Shown: in pieces, positions 1 through 8,873 of the stretch
How positions within the stretch are numbered: position 1 is the stretch's first letter
How the letters are laid out: every line of letters starts with the position of its first letter
Assembly: GCA_026386805.1 (NCBI GenBank)
Contig: JAPLMX010000205.1
Coordinates: forward strand, 1 to 64,000
Direction: 5' to 3'
DNA length: 64,000 nt
Source: Phycisphaerae bacterium
Lineage (GTDB): Bacteria; Planctomycetota; Phycisphaerae; Sedimentisphaerales; Anaerobacaceae
Made by a program: the position numbers and the translations under genes
Notes under the pieces: model-generated
Told to the model about the DNA's origin: nothing
What the model saw: the letters and a program-made list of their open reading frames with translations, nothing else
Database searches by the model: none

Positions 1-71
1 ATGTGCCATTGTTCGTCGCTGACCTCCCAAATGGTGGGAAGCGGTTTGACCTTACGTTTCTGTTTGCCCAT
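1..71 (-). CDS. IS5-type transposase, N-terminal fragment cut by window edge
   Basis: Read on the minus strand from an ATG at 71, the first residues are MGKQKRKVKPLPTIWEVSDE, followed by QWH at the window edge. This opening resembles that of small IS5/IS4-superfamily (DUF4096-type) transposases (family knowledge). A GGAG ribosome site lies 6 bases before the ATG. Only 23 residues are visible, so activity, element length and terminal repeats cannot be judged. It is too short for a firm family call, but the motif match and ribosome site make a chance ORF unlikely. Confidence 0.6.
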   Translation of the reverse strand, partial: MGKQKRKVKPLPTIWEVSDEQWH

Positions 72-629
72 CCGTGGCTCCTTTCAAAAGGTTCCTACAG
101 ATGGTTATCGGCCAAACCTACCCTTTTGAGATAGTTACTAAAGGTACGCGGTCCTTCTTCCAGGTTTGCTCATCCGAGCCAGGTAGTCCGGATACTTCGG
201 GACACCGCACTCAGTTCAAGAGCGGAGTGAGATGTCTCCGGGATCTGAGCCCCTGGCCGCCGGTTTCCTATGCCAACGAAGCCACAGCCTTGGCCCTCTT
301 CCCTCTTCCCTATCTCCTTCTCCCTCTCCGGCTCATTAACTATCGCTGATACCCAAGAAACGGCCTTGCTTTCTGCCGGCCCGTGCCGTATACTACAACG
401 TGCGGATGGTTGTATCCGGGTGCAGAATAGGGACTGTGTTTCCCACAGTCTGGCTCTCAGGAGGCTGGCCGCACATTTCGGTTGGTGACACTCGACTTCT
501 TCAAACGGCGGCCGGCAGGATGGGATGCCCGGAATAACGGCAGCAAATACATCGAACTCGAGAGGCGTTTGATCCGTGAGCGCAACCGGTTCATGTTTGC
601 CCATCACTCTTGTTGGAAGGAGGATCACC
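72..629. other. Gene-free stretch
   Basis: No reading frame here has a convincing start, ribosome site or recognisable protein. The part next to the transposase start must contain that insertion sequence's terminal repeat, but its boundary cannot be fixed without the other end. The longest ORF (minus strand, 170-862) is antisense to the following gene. A pyrimidine-rich tract lies at about 297-330. Confidence 0.5.
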
Positions 630-2963
630 ATGGAACGAAAACAGCTCGTCGTATGGTACTGGGCCGCCGCCGTTGTCCTGGCCCTGGGATATACGGCTGC
701 CGCCGGCCCGGTCGGCCTGGTCGGGCACTGGACGTTTGACGAGGGGCAGGGCGCGATCGCGCATGACTCCTCGGGCAACGGCCTCGACGGCACCCTGCGC
801 GGCAACCCAACGTGGGTCACAGGAGGCCAGGTGGGCGGGGCCCTGGATTTCAACGGCAGCACCGCCTACGTGGAGATTCCAAACAACTCGTTGCTCTCCC
901 TGACGACGGAAATCACCATTGCCGCCTGGACCAACATGCGAACCACCGCCAGCGGGGAAATGGCGATTCTCAGCAAGGGCTCGTGGGCGGCCAACAACCT
1001 GCCGTATGAAGTCACGGAGGACGCCGGGGGCGTGATCTACTGGCAGTTCTACAATGATGCGGGCCGAGACACCTGCTCTCCCACTTCGCCATCGGTGGGC
1101 GAGTGGCACCATATTGCGGCCACCTACGATGGGAAGGTCTTCAAATGCTACATCGACGGGGCGCTGGGAGAAGAGTGGGCCTACGTGGGAACGATGCCGA
1201 AAAACACGGCTTCCGTCACCATCGGAAGAAGAAGCGGAGGCGGGACCTACTTCAACGGTATGATCGACGACGTGCAGCTTTGGGCGCGGGCGCTGTCGGC
1301 TGCCGAGATCGCGAAGATCATGCCGGGCCTGGCGGATGCTTCTATCGCCCAGGACCCCGATCCCGAGGACCAGGCGGCGGACGTGCCTTGCGACACGGTG
1401 CTGAGCTGGAAGGCCGGCGAGACCGCCGCCGCGCACGATGTGTACCTCGGCAAGACCTTTGCCGACGTGAACGAGGCCGGCCGGGCTGTGCCGAGAGGCG
1501 TCCTGGCCAGCCAGGACCAGGCGGCGACAACGTATGATCCGGAGGGCCTGCTCGAATATGGCCGGACCTACTACTGGCGAATCGATGAGGTCAACGGGGC
1601 GCCGGACTCCACCATTTTCAAAGGCCAGACCTGGAGTTTCACGACCGAGCTGTTCGGCTATCCAATTACGGGCGTCACGGCCACGGCGTCCAGCTACCAG
1701 ACCGACATGGGACCCCAGAACACGGTCAATGGCTCCGGGCTCGACGGCATTGACCAGCACTCGACCGAGTCGAAGGATATGTGGCTGACCACCGGCGCCA
1801 AGCCGGCCTGGATCCAATATGAGTTCGCGACGGCCTACAAGCTGCATGAAATGTGGGTTTGGAACTCGAACCAGTTGGTCGAGAGCTTCCTGGGCTTCGG
1901 CGCCAAGAACGTCACAATCGAATACTCCTCCGATGGCCAGGCATGGACACGATTGGGGGGAGTGCCCCAGTTCGCCAAGGCGACCGGCCTGCCGACCTAC
2001 ACCGCGAATACGACCGTCACCTTCGGCGGCGTCACGGCGAAGTACGTCAAGCTGACGATCGACGGCAACTGGGGCGGCATGGCGCCGCAGACCGGCCTCA
2101 GTGAGGTGCGGTTCTTCTATGTCCCCGTGCAGGCGTTCGGGCCCCAGCCGGCGGCCGCTACAACGGGCGTCAGCGTTGAGACCGAGCTGGATTGGCGGCC
2201 GGGCCGCGAGGCGACGTCGCACACCGTGTACCTTGGCACCGACAGGAACGCCGTGGCGGATGGCACCGCTGGGGCCAAAACCGTGGCCGATCACGGCTAC
2301 AGCCCTGCGTCCTTGACCTTCGCGACCGAGTACTTCTGGAAGGTCGATGAGGTTGGCGCCACCGGCACCTATTCGGGCAACGTCTGGAGCTTCACGACCG
2401 AGGAATTCGCTCCGATCGATGGCTTCGAGAGCTACAATGACGAGGACGACCGCATCTATGATACCTGGATCGACGGCATGACCAACGGCGCCAGCGGCTC
2501 GACCGTCGGACACATACAGGCCCCGTTCGCGGAGAAGGCCATCGTCCACGGCGGACGCCAGTCCATGCCCCTGACGTATGACAATACGGCTTCCCCATTC
2601 TACTCCGAGGCCGAGCGGACCTTCGACACACCCCAGAACTGGACCGCTCATGGGGCCGACACCCTGTCGGTATACTTCCAGGGCGTCGCGCCAGCAGCAG
2701 GCAGCTCGGGACAAGGCCTGTACGTCACCGTCAAAGACAGCTCCGGCAAGTCGAAGACGGTGGCGCACCCGGATGCGGCGGCGGCGGCGAAAACGGGCTG
2801 GCAGCAGTGGAAGATTCCGCTGAGCGAGTTCACCTCGGCCGGCGTGAAAATGAATGCCGTCAAGATGATGACGATCGGCGTCGGCAACCGAGCCAGCCCG
2901 ACGAAGGGTGGCACCGGCATCCTGTACATCGACGACATCGCGTACGGGCGTTCCTTCCCGTAG
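630..2963 (+). CDS. Secreted LamG / discoidin-domain protein
   Basis: A 777-residue exported protein, probably a carbohydrate- or surface-binding component. The ATG at 630 is chosen because GGAAGGAGG lies just upstream and a signal peptide follows at once (MERKQLVVWYW to TAAAGP). Domains in order: LamG/concanavalin-like fold at about 25-225 (GHWTFDEGQG, FNGMIDDVQLWARALS); a Fn3-like module at about 240-340 ending in the WSFTTE signature; an F5/8 type C (discoidin) domain at about 345-500; a second Fn3-like module ending in WSFTTEEF; and a C-terminal beta-rich domain (IDGFESYNDEDDRIYDTW) common at the end of planctomycete surface proteins. No catalytic domain is visible. It stands alone, with the next gene on the opposite strand. 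The substrate is unknown. Confidence 0.85.
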   Translation: MERKQLVVWYWAAAVVLALGYTAAAGPVGLVGHWTFDEGQGAIAHDSSGNGLDGTLRGNPTWVTGGQVGGALDFNGSTAYVEIPNNSLLSLTTEITIAAWTNMRTTASGEMAILSKGSWAANNLPYEVTEDAGGVIYWQFYNDAGRDTCSPTSPSVGEWHHIAATYDGKVFKCYIDGALGEEWAYVGTMPKNTASVTIGRRSGGGTYFNGMIDDVQLWARALSAAEIAKIMPGLADASIAQDPDPEDQAADVPCDTVLSWKAGETAAAHDVYLGKTFADVNEAGRAVPRGVLASQDQAATTYDPEGLLEYGRTYYWRIDEVNGAPDSTIFKGQTWSFTTELFGYPITGVTATASSYQTDMGPQNTVNGSGLDGIDQHSTESKDMWLTTGAKPAWIQYEFATAYKLHEMWVWNSNQLVESFLGFGAKNVTIEYSSDGQAWTRLGGVPQFAKATGLPTYTANTTVTFGGVTAKYVKLTIDGNWGGMAPQTGLSEVRFFYVPVQAFGPQPAAATTGVSVETELDWRPGREATSHTVYLGTDRNAVADGTAGAKTVADHGYSPASLTFATEYFWKVDEVGATGTYSGNVWSFTTEEFAPIDGFESYNDEDDRIYDTWIDGMTNGASGSTVGHIQAPFAEKAIVHGGRQSMPLTYDNTASPFYSEAERTFDTPQNWTAHGADTLSVYFQGVAPAAGSSGQGLYVTVKDSSGKSKTVAHPDAAAAAKTGWQQWKIPLSEFTSAGVKMNAVKMMTIGVGNRASPTKGGTGILYIDDIAYGRSFP

Positions 2964-3009
2964 AGACGTAGAGTCCTGTGCCGCCATTGTCGGTGGTGGG
3001 CATGACGTG

Positions 3010-3181
3010 ATACGGATTCGAAGAAACTCGTGCGCGGCACGGATCTTGTCATCCTGAGGCAAAGCCGAAGGATCTGGCCACCGAATCGGAGGTTTCTCTC
3101 GCTCGCAGCCCAGATCCTTCACTCCGTTCCGCTCCGCTCAGGATGACAAGTGGGGGCGCAAGAGTTAGCCAGAATCCGTAT
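3010..3181. repeat. Nested palindromic element, outer ATACGGATTC shell
   Basis: Outer inverted repeat ATACGGATTC (3010-3019) / GAATCCGTAT (3172-3181). Inside it is a second perfect 14-base pair, CTTGTCATCCTGAG (3045-3058) / CTCAGGATGACAAG (3137-3150), and inside that GAAGGATCTGG / CCAGATCCTTC. The inner element belongs to the same family as 17061-17156 and 51457-51565. The outer shell recurs at 62136-62257 around a different core. It fills the gap between two convergent genes. Confidence 0.85.
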
Positions 3182-3316
3182 AAGGCCTGCTGTCGAGCCC
3201 TTGCGCCGGGATGCAGCCGAAAGCGCACATCGTGACCTAGGTCTGCAAGACACAGGGGGAAATGGGGTGCACTCGGCCGCCATTCAAATCCTGGCTGTCT
3301 GTCCAACCGCGGGTCG

Positions 3317-4348
3317 TCACCCGGTGGTTTCGGCGGCGGCTTGGTTGACTAAGAACAGGACCGCCATGCGGACGGCCAAGCCATTGGCAACTTGGCGGAG
3401 GATGACGCTGTTGCGGCCGTCGGCGACCTCGCTTTCGATCTCCAAGCCCCGATTGATCGGGCCGGGGTGCATTACGAGGATGTCCGGCTTGGCGCGTTGC
3501 ATCCGCTCGGCGGTCAGGCCGAAGTAACGCGAGTATTCCCGCGTGGAGGGGAAGGGACTGCCGCCCAGACGCTCGAACTGGATGCGGAGCATGTTGATGA
3601 CATCCACTTCCTCGATCACCTTGTCGAGGTTGTAGCTGACTTTCACCGGCAGCCGGCCGACCTCGGCGGGCATCAAAGTGGGGGGGCCGACGAACGTGAC
3701 TTCGGCGCCCAGCTTGGTCATGGCCCACATGTCGCTGCGGGCGACGCGGGAATGGGCGATATCACCGACGATCGCGATTTTGAGCCCTTCGAGCGAGCCT
3801 TTCATCTGGCGGATCGTGTACACGTCAAGCAGGCCCTGCGTCGGATGCTCGCAGAAGCCGTCGCCCGCGTTGACGACGCAGGCCTTGATGTTGCGGCTCA
3901 GGAGCGTCGGGGCGCCGGCCGCGTTGTGCCGAATCACGACGATGTCGATGCCCATCGCTTCGAGATTTCGGGCGGTGTCGAGCAGGGTCTCGCCCTTGCT
4001 GACGGAGCTGGTCTTCTGCGTGAACTCGATGACGTCGGCACTGAGCCGGTTCGCCGCCAGGGTGAAGCTGTTGCGGGTCCGGGTGCTGTCCTCGAAGAAG
4101 AGGTTGACGACGACCTTGCCGCGCAGCGGGGGGGCCTTCTTCACCGAGCGGGTGCTGATTTCTTCGAAGCCCTTGGCCGTATCGAGAATGTGCGTGATCT
4201 CTTCCACGCTCAGGTCCCGCAGGCCGAGCAGGTGCTTTCGCTGCCACTGGAACGGTTTGCCTCTATGGATAATCGACATACTTGTCCCAAGCCGCCTTAG
4301 GGTCCTTCCCGGTGTGTAGTGCTCCACGATGTCCAGGATGCGGTCCAT
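3317..4348 (-). CDS. pyrB: Aspartate carbamoyltransferase, catalytic subunit
   Basis: Condenses carbamoyl phosphate with aspartate, the first committed step of pyrimidine synthesis. The 343 residues carry the carbamoyl-phosphate motif in FFEDSTRTRNSF, the HPTQGLLDVYTI segment and HPGPINRG near the C-terminus, all typical of catalytic chains. The start at 4348 has an AGGAG site 3 bases upstream inside the end of pyrR. An alternative start at 4279 (MSIIHRG) would give 320 residues, closer to the usual ~310. It lies 6 bases downstream of pyrR and is surely co-transcribed. No pyrI-like regulatory chain or adjacent dihydroorotase is present; pyrC is 4.5 kb away on the other strand. Confidence 0.95.
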   Translation of the reverse strand: MDRILDIVEHYTPGRTLRRLGTSMSIIHRGKPFQWQRKHLLGLRDLSVEEITHILDTAKGFEEISTRSVKKAPPLRGKVVVNLFFEDSTRTRNSFTLAANRLSADVIEFTQKTSSVSKGETLLDTARNLEAMGIDIVVIRHNAAGAPTLLSRNIKACVVNAGDGFCEHPTQGLLDVYTIRQMKGSLEGLKIAIVGDIAHSRVARSDMWAMTKLGAEVTFVGPPTLMPAEVGRLPVKVSYNLDKVIEEVDVINMLRIQFERLGGSPFPSTREYSRYFGLTAERMQRAKPDILVMHPGPINRGLEIESEVADGRNSVILRQVANGLAVRMAVLFLVNQAAAETTG

Positions 4349-4354
4349 ACGCTC

Positions 4355-4906
4355 CTATTCGACCACGACTTCGTCCTTCCCATCCGATTCTACCAGGTTG
4401 ACTTGGATTGACTGTTCCGGCCGCACATCGGCCTTCTTGCCGTAGTAGTCCGCCTGGATGGGCAGCTCCCGGCCCGTCCTCTCGATGAGGACGGCCAGCC
4501 GGATTGCCTTGGGCCGGCCCAGGTCGATCAGGGCATCCATTGCCGCCCTGGCCGAGCGGCCCGTATACAGTACGTCATCGACCAGGATGATGGTCTTGCC
4601 GTCGATGTCGAAGCCAATTTCGGTGGTGCGGACCTGGGGCTGATTGTCCCCGTGCGGGGCGTTGAGGTCATCCCGGTAGAGCGTGATGTCCAAAGTGCCG
4701 CACGGAATGGACTTACGGAGCTTTTGCGACAAGCGGTCCGCCAGCCTCTGGGCCAGGATTTCGCCCCGGCTGCGGATACCGATGATCGCCAGTTCATTAT
4801 CGGACGGTTGACCGCCGGCTGGTCGAGGGGGCTCGCAACCGGCGATTTGGTCGGCCACACTGCCCAGGGCCCGCTCGATCTGTTGGGCGTTGAGAATTAC
4901 CTTCAT
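4355..4906 (-). CDS. pyrR: Bifunctional pyrimidine regulator / uracil phosphoribosyltransferase PyrR
   Basis: 183 residues, normal length for PyrR. The PRPP-binding motif is clear (IILVDDVLYTGRSARAAM, about residues 106-123), with IIGIRSRGEILAQRL near the N-terminus and DITLYRDDL in the middle. In Bacillus-type systems PyrR binds pyr mRNA leaders in response to UMP and has weak uracil phosphoribosyltransferase activity. Here it heads a pyrR-pyrB pair with a strong promoter 94-122 bases upstream. The leader can fold through a dispersed-repeat hairpin (4925-4971), but the conserved PyrR-binding loop sequence is not visible, so RNA-level control is unproven. Confidence 0.95.
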   Translation of the reverse strand: MKVILNAQQIERALGSVADQIAGCEPPRPAGGQPSDNELAIIGIRSRGEILAQRLADRLSQKLRKSIPCGTLDITLYRDDLNAPHGDNQPQVRTTEIGFDIDGKTIILVDDVLYTGRSARAAMDALIDLGRPKAIRLAVLIERTGRELPIQADYYGKKADVRPEQSIQVNLVESDGKDEVVVE

Positions 4907-4924
4907 AAGAATGCTTCAGGTTTC

Positions 4925-4984
4925 AAGTTGGAAGGCTCAAGAAAGTCACAGTTTGAAGTCTCTTCCAACTTCCTACTTCAAACG
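4925..4984. repeat. Dispersed AAGTTGGAAG / CTTCCAACTT repeat, in the pyrR leader
   Basis: Perfect 10-base inverted repeat AAGTTGGAAG (4925-4934) and CTTCCAACTT (4962-4971), followed by CCTACTTCAAACG. The same word pair occurs at 7077-7139 and in degenerate form at 38035-38117 and 56601-56646. Here it lies between the pyrR promoter and start codon, so it is transcribed as a leader hairpin. Confidence 0.75.
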
Positions 4985-4999
4985 TGGCACCAACTCCTC

Positions 5000-5028
5000 A
5001 GTATACCGGCGCCGGTTCCGCAAGGCAA
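5000..5028 (-). promoter_or_regulatory. Sigma70-like promoter of pyrR-pyrB
   Basis: On the minus strand TTGCCT (5028-5023), 17 bases, then TATACT (5005-5000). Transcription would start near 4993, giving a leader of about 87 bases before pyrR. Confidence 0.7.
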
Positions 5029-5108
5029 GTTTTCTGCGCGTGGTTCCGGGAATCTGCTTTACCAGTAGTGCCGCCCGCAGTATGCTAAGGCCAAAAGCTG
5101 GATTTTTC

Positions 5109-5137
5109 TTGAAAGCAGGGCGGTTTTCTGCTATCAT
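5109..5137 (+). promoter_or_regulatory. Sigma70-like promoter of the S8 protease gene
   Basis: TTGAAA (5109-5114), 17 bases, TATCAT (5132-5137). The predicted start is about 5144, some 72 bases before the ATG at 5216. It is divergent from the pyrR promoter about 80 bases away. Confidence 0.65.
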
Positions 5138-5215
5138 AAGCCCAGTTGCTTCAGGGATGGGGATCACCGGCGACGGAGGTCGGTAACTGGGGGTAAGGCA
5201 GCGTGCACGAGGAGC

Positions 5216-6997
5216 ATGTTCGCCATGTTGGGGATTCACGGGCTGAGGATGATTGAAAAAGCGGCAATCCTGCTCTCGCAATTATGGGTCGTAGCCCTTC
5301 TGACCGGCTCTGTTGCTGCCGGTGCGACGGAAGGCGCCGGTCCGGCCCTTCAGCCGCAGGCCCTCAACTGGGCGGGTGTCTACAACTTGCGGCAGATCGA
5401 TCCGAATCTGACCGGGGCCGGCGTACGTGTCGGTGTCATTTGTCGCAGCCTCACGTACGTGAACGGCAATCCGCAGAACGATTACCAGCCGAACACCAAG
5501 CATGCCAGCTTCCGCAACGCTCAACTGCAATTCCATGACGGCCGGACATTGGTGGCGCGGGAATCCGCCCATTCGACGGCGGTCTGCTCCATCCTGTTCG
5601 GCGACGATCCGGCGGGAGTGACGCCGTACCTGGACCCGTTCTCGTACCAGGGGGTCGTGCCGGCCGCTGAGGGCCACGTCTACGAGATGATTCACTTCGT
5701 GACGCAGAACGTGCACCCGCAGAATGCACCGAAGGTGGACGTGGCGACCGCCAGTTTCGGCCAAGAGCTGGAAGATTGGTGGACGCGGGGCATCGAGGCC
5801 CTGATCGAGCACCAGGGCATGGTTTTTGTGGCCAGCATCGGCAACGGGTCGAACGCGTCCGAGCCGCCGTTTTATCCCGGCGCCGGGGCCAATTCGATCG
5901 GCGTGGGCGTGGTCAGCTCCGTCAGTGCCGTCAATCCCGCGACGAAACTCTCGCATTTTGCCCTCGCCTACCCGCAAGAGTCGAGCGCGGGGCCGACGGA
6001 TGACGGGCGGTGCAAGCCGGACATCATCGCGCCCGGCAACTGCCTCGTCGCGGCCGCCGACGGCAATGACGGATACGCGATGGCGGGCAATTGGTCGAGC
6101 TTCTCGACACCGCTGGCCGCCGGTGTGGTGGGCCTGCTCATCCAGGCGGCCAAGCAGAATGAGAGTCTCCAGTTGGCCGTATCGCCCGAGGGCGGCAATT
6201 GCGTGCTCAAGACGATCCTGATGAGCTCGGCCACGAAGCTGCCATACTGGCACAAGGGCCGGCTGAGCGTCGAAGACGACCACGAGGTGCCGCTCGACTA
6301 CGTGCAGGGCGCCGGGGTGGTCAATGCGGCCCGTGCGTATCGGCTTCTGACGGCGGGGCGGGGCAAGCCGGGCGACGTGGCGAAGGCGGGCTGGGACCTC
6401 AATCAGCTCGACCTCCAGCGGGCGTTTCAGCAGGTGTACCGCGTCGCGGTCGATGAGCCGGCCGGCAAGGTCCTCACCGCCACGCTGGCCTGGAACCGCC
6501 ATTACAGTGAGAAGTACCCGTTCGAGCATCTGTCCGACACGGACAGCGACCTTCGGCTCGAAGTATGGGCGGTGAACCCGGCCCATCCGAGCCAGGATAT
6601 CCTGTTCGACTACAGCGATAGCCGCCTGGACAACGTGGAGCACGTCTCCTTTGCCACGCTGGCCGAGTATACCCAGTACAAGGTTGTGGTTTCGTACTCG
6701 AACCTCAATGGGCGAATGCCGGCGGTGGCGAGCGAGCGGTATGCGTTGGCCTGGACCGTGGACGACAAGCCCCGCGAGGAGAGTATCCTTTGGTACGACC
6801 TCAATGGCGACGGCATCGTGGACGGGCAGGATCTTGCCATTCTGATGGGCAACCTGACGGCGGAGCGGGAATCGTCGCAGGCCTATCTCATCGGTGACGT
6901 CAACGGGGACGGCACCATCGACGATCTCGACGTGCAGCAGATGCTGGTGCGTCAGAATCGCACGGCGGATTGGTACGCCAACAACGTGGCGAAATAG
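5216..6997 (+). CDS. Secreted subtilisin-like (S8) peptidase with C-terminal dockerin
   Basis: 593 residues. GAGGAG precedes the ATG, and a signal peptide follows (about 12-36, ending VAAGA). The S8 fold is recognisable: the histidine segment ESAHSTAVCSIL with His119 and the serine segment NWSSFSTPLAAGVVGLL with Ser295 matching GTSMATP. The position where subtilases carry Asp (V-x-x-I-D) reads VGVICRS with Cys76, so the catalytic triad is non-canonical or another Asp is used. A beta-sandwich-like region follows. Residues ~525-585 form a type I dockerin with two Ca-binding loops, DLNGDGIVDGQDL and DVNGDGTIDDLDV. Dockerins normally dock to cohesins; none is seen here. It is likely an extracellular or surface protein, possibly an inactive protease. 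Confidence 0.85.
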   Translation: MFAMLGIHGLRMIEKAAILLSQLWVVALLTGSVAAGATEGAGPALQPQALNWAGVYNLRQIDPNLTGAGVRVGVICRSLTYVNGNPQNDYQPNTKHASFRNAQLQFHDGRTLVARESAHSTAVCSILFGDDPAGVTPYLDPFSYQGVVPAAEGHVYEMIHFVTQNVHPQNAPKVDVATASFGQELEDWWTRGIEALIEHQGMVFVASIGNGSNASEPPFYPGAGANSIGVGVVSSVSAVNPATKLSHFALAYPQESSAGPTDDGRCKPDIIAPGNCLVAAADGNDGYAMAGNWSSFSTPLAAGVVGLLIQAAKQNESLQLAVSPEGGNCVLKTILMSSATKLPYWHKGRLSVEDDHEVPLDYVQGAGVVNAARAYRLLTAGRGKPGDVAKAGWDLNQLDLQRAFQQVYRVAVDEPAGKVLTATLAWNRHYSEKYPFEHLSDTDSDLRLEVWAVNPAHPSQDILFDYSDSRLDNVEHVSFATLAEYTQYKVVVSYSNLNGRMPAVASERYALAWTVDDKPREESILWYDLNGDGIVDGQDLAILMGNLTAERESSQAYLIGDVNGDGTIDDLDVQQMLVRQNRTADWYANNVAK

Positions 6998-7076
6998 TCA
7001 CGGTGGGATTCGTCGGACGGCAGCGGTCGCGAAGCTCGTTCGTGGTGACGCCGTAAGGCGTTGCTTGGAAAGTGTG

Positions 7077-7139
7077 AAGTTGGAAGTGGGAAGTGCCAAG
7101 AGAGGCGACCCGATACTTCATCCGGGACGCTTCCAACTT
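7077..7139. repeat. Dispersed AAGTTGGAAG / CTTCCAACTT repeat
   Basis: AAGTTGGAAG at 7077-7086 and CTTCCAACTT at 7130-7139, the same pair as at 4925-4971. It lies in the gap between the protease and phosphoesterase genes. Confidence 0.7.
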
Positions 7140-7215
7140 GAGACTCCCTTCCGATGCCCTTGCGGGCACACGACAAACGGGAAGACACGAGCCTCATAAC
7201 CGATGGACGGGAATC

Positions 7216-8631
7216 GTGAATAGAGCCAATCTCTTCCTCTGTGCTCTGTTGATTTGTCTGGCCGGGGTCGTCAACGCCTCGGCAGCCGAGCGCTGGCGGT
7301 TCATCATCACCTGTGACAGCCGGGGCAGCGTTCTGGCCGGTGTCAACGACCCGATTCTCTCGGAGATGGCTCGCGAGACGCTGCGGTCGGACGCGGATTT
7401 CGTGATCTTCGCCGGGGACCTGGTGTACGGGGCTGGCGTCCCCCCCGAGCGGTTTGAGCGGCAACTGTGGACTTGGGTCGCGCTCATGCGGCCGGTCTAC
7501 GACGCCGGGGTCGGCGTCTACGTCTGCCGGGGCAACCACGAGCAGGGCGATACGTGGTACACCGATCCCAATGAGCCGCCCGACCCGGTAGACAACTACG
7601 CCCTTCGCTGGCTGAACGTCTTCGGCAGCGACGAGCACCCCGAGTTGAAGCTTCCCGACAACGGCCCAGCGGGCGAGAAGTACATGTCCTACGCGGCGGT
7701 GCACAAAAACGCCTTGGTCATCGGGCTGGACCAGTACGCGGGGATGTGGCATCACGCCGTTCATTCCGTGAACCAGAAGTGGCTGGACTCCCAACTGCAA
7801 GCCAACACGAAGCCTCATGTGTTCGTCTTCGGTCACGAGGAGGCTTTTCGCACCCTGCACACGGACTGTCTGGACGCCCACCCGGATCAGCGCGATGCCT
7901 TCTGGCGCAGCCTCAAGGCGGCGGGGACCCGGCTGTACACCTGCGGCCACGACCACTATTACGATCACGCCTGGGTGGATGACGGCGACGGCGACCCCAA
8001 CAACGACATTCACCAGCTCATCGTGGCGACGGCGGGAGCTCCCCTGTACACGTGGAGTCCTCCGTACCGCGGGGACAATGGGGACTTCTGGGTGTCGCAG
8101 CTTTACCACGCCGAGCGCTGGGGCTACGTAATTGTGGATGTGAACGGTTTTGACGTCACGACCACCTGGATGGAGCGGCAGAACAGCGATGCGTTGCACC
8201 CCGGCGTCTACAAGGCGGCATACGTGTGGCGCTACACGGTCCCGGCCGGGCCCGTGGTCCTACAGCCCAACGGCGGCGAGCAGCTTGCAGCCGACCGGTC
8301 GTACACCATTCAGTGGCGAGTTGTGGAGGGAACGCCCGTCGCGCGCGTCGCCATCGAGTATTCCCTGGACGGTGGCACAACGTGGGTATCGGGGGGCGAA
8401 ACGGACAACACCGGCTCGTACCTATGGTCTGTGCCGTCAGTCATTTCCGACACGTGTCTTGTGAGAATCCGCGACGCGCACGACCCGTCCATCGGAGATG
8501 CGAGCGACCGGCCGTTCGCCATCGTCGAGTGGCAGGGAGGCGAGCCCGCTGTTGACTCGAATGACTGCCATGAGAGTACAAAGACGAGCGATGCCCAAGT
8601 AGGTCGTGCGTCCCCGCACGACAACCGTTAG
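7216..8631 (+). CDS. Exported metallophosphoesterase with C-terminal Ig-like domain
   Basis: The GTG at 7216 is chosen because it opens a signal peptide (VNRANLFLCALLICLAGVV to SAAERW), giving 471 residues; longer frames upstream lack one. The calcineurin-like metallophosphoesterase motifs are in order: FIITCDSRGS (D-x-R rather than the usual D-x-H), FAGDLVYGAG, CRGNHEQGD, FGHEEAF and CGHDHYYDH. These would hold two metal ions and cleave a phosphoester; the substrate is unknown. From about residue 350 comes an Ig-like domain (VVLQPNGGEQ, VAIEYSLDGGTTWVSGG) common in secreted proteins. The last ten residues and the approach to the stop codon are encoded by a dispersed palindromic repeat (8601-8624), so the original C-terminus may have been replaced. 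Confidence 0.85.
   Translation: MNRANLFLCALLICLAGVVNASAAERWRFIITCDSRGSVLAGVNDPILSEMARETLRSDADFVIFAGDLVYGAGVPPERFERQLWTWVALMRPVYDAGVGVYVCRGNHEQGDTWYTDPNEPPDPVDNYALRWLNVFGSDEHPELKLPDNGPAGEKYMSYAAVHKNALVIGLDQYAGMWHHAVHSVNQKWLDSQLQANTKPHVFVFGHEEAFRTLHTDCLDAHPDQRDAFWRSLKAAGTRLYTCGHDHYYDHAWVDDGDGDPNNDIHQLIVATAGAPLYTWSPPYRGDNGDFWVSQLYHAERWGYVIVDVNGFDVTTTWMERQNSDALHPGVYKAAYVWRYTVPAGPVVLQPNGGEQLAADRSYTIQWRVVEGTPVARVAIEYSLDGGTTWVSGGETDNTGSYLWSVPSVISDTCLVRIRDAHDPSIGDASDRPFAIVEWQGGEPAVDSNDCHESTKTSDAQVGRASPHDNR
8601..8624. repeat. Palindromic half-element at the 3' end of a gene
   Basis: GTAGG followed by TCGTGCG-TCCC-CGCACGA. The 24-base stretch recurs exactly inside the FtsX permease gene at 20924-20947, in the same reading frame (VGRASPHD). 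It encodes part of the C-terminal tail of the phosphoesterase. Confidence 0.85.
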
Positions 8632-8687
8632 CCGAGTGAGGGCGCCAAGATGCGGTCGGAATGCAGGGGGCAGTCCATGCGGTTCTT

Positions 8688-8792
8688 GTAGGACGAGCGT
8701 CCTCGCTCGTCTATCCTGAGAACCCACAATCACAGGGGAGATGTCGTGCGAAGACGCACGACCGGGGTGGCGAGCGGGGACGCTCGCCCTAC
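8688..8792. repeat. Nested palindromic element with three inner hairpins
   Basis: Outer ends GTAGGACGAGCG (8688-8699) and CGCTCGCCCTAC (8781-8792) match in 11 of 12 positions. Inner hairpins: GACGAGCG/CGCTCGTC, GTCGTGCG/CGCACGAC, and GGCGAGCG/CGCTCGCC. The half-units match those at 8601 and 26561. It lies between the phosphoesterase gene and pyrC. Confidence 0.8.
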
Positions 8793-8873
8793 CAAGAAAC
8801 CGCTTTCTTTCGCCCGGCGTTTCTGGTATGAGTATCCCTGTTATTGTGGTCTTTGCAGGGGCATAGGTGCGCT

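Noticed and set aside
591-3122. 843-residue minus-strand ORF opposite the LamG protein
   Set aside because: Arg/Gly/Ala-rich shadow of a high-GC gene; no start signal or domain, and the plus-strand frame has clear domains.
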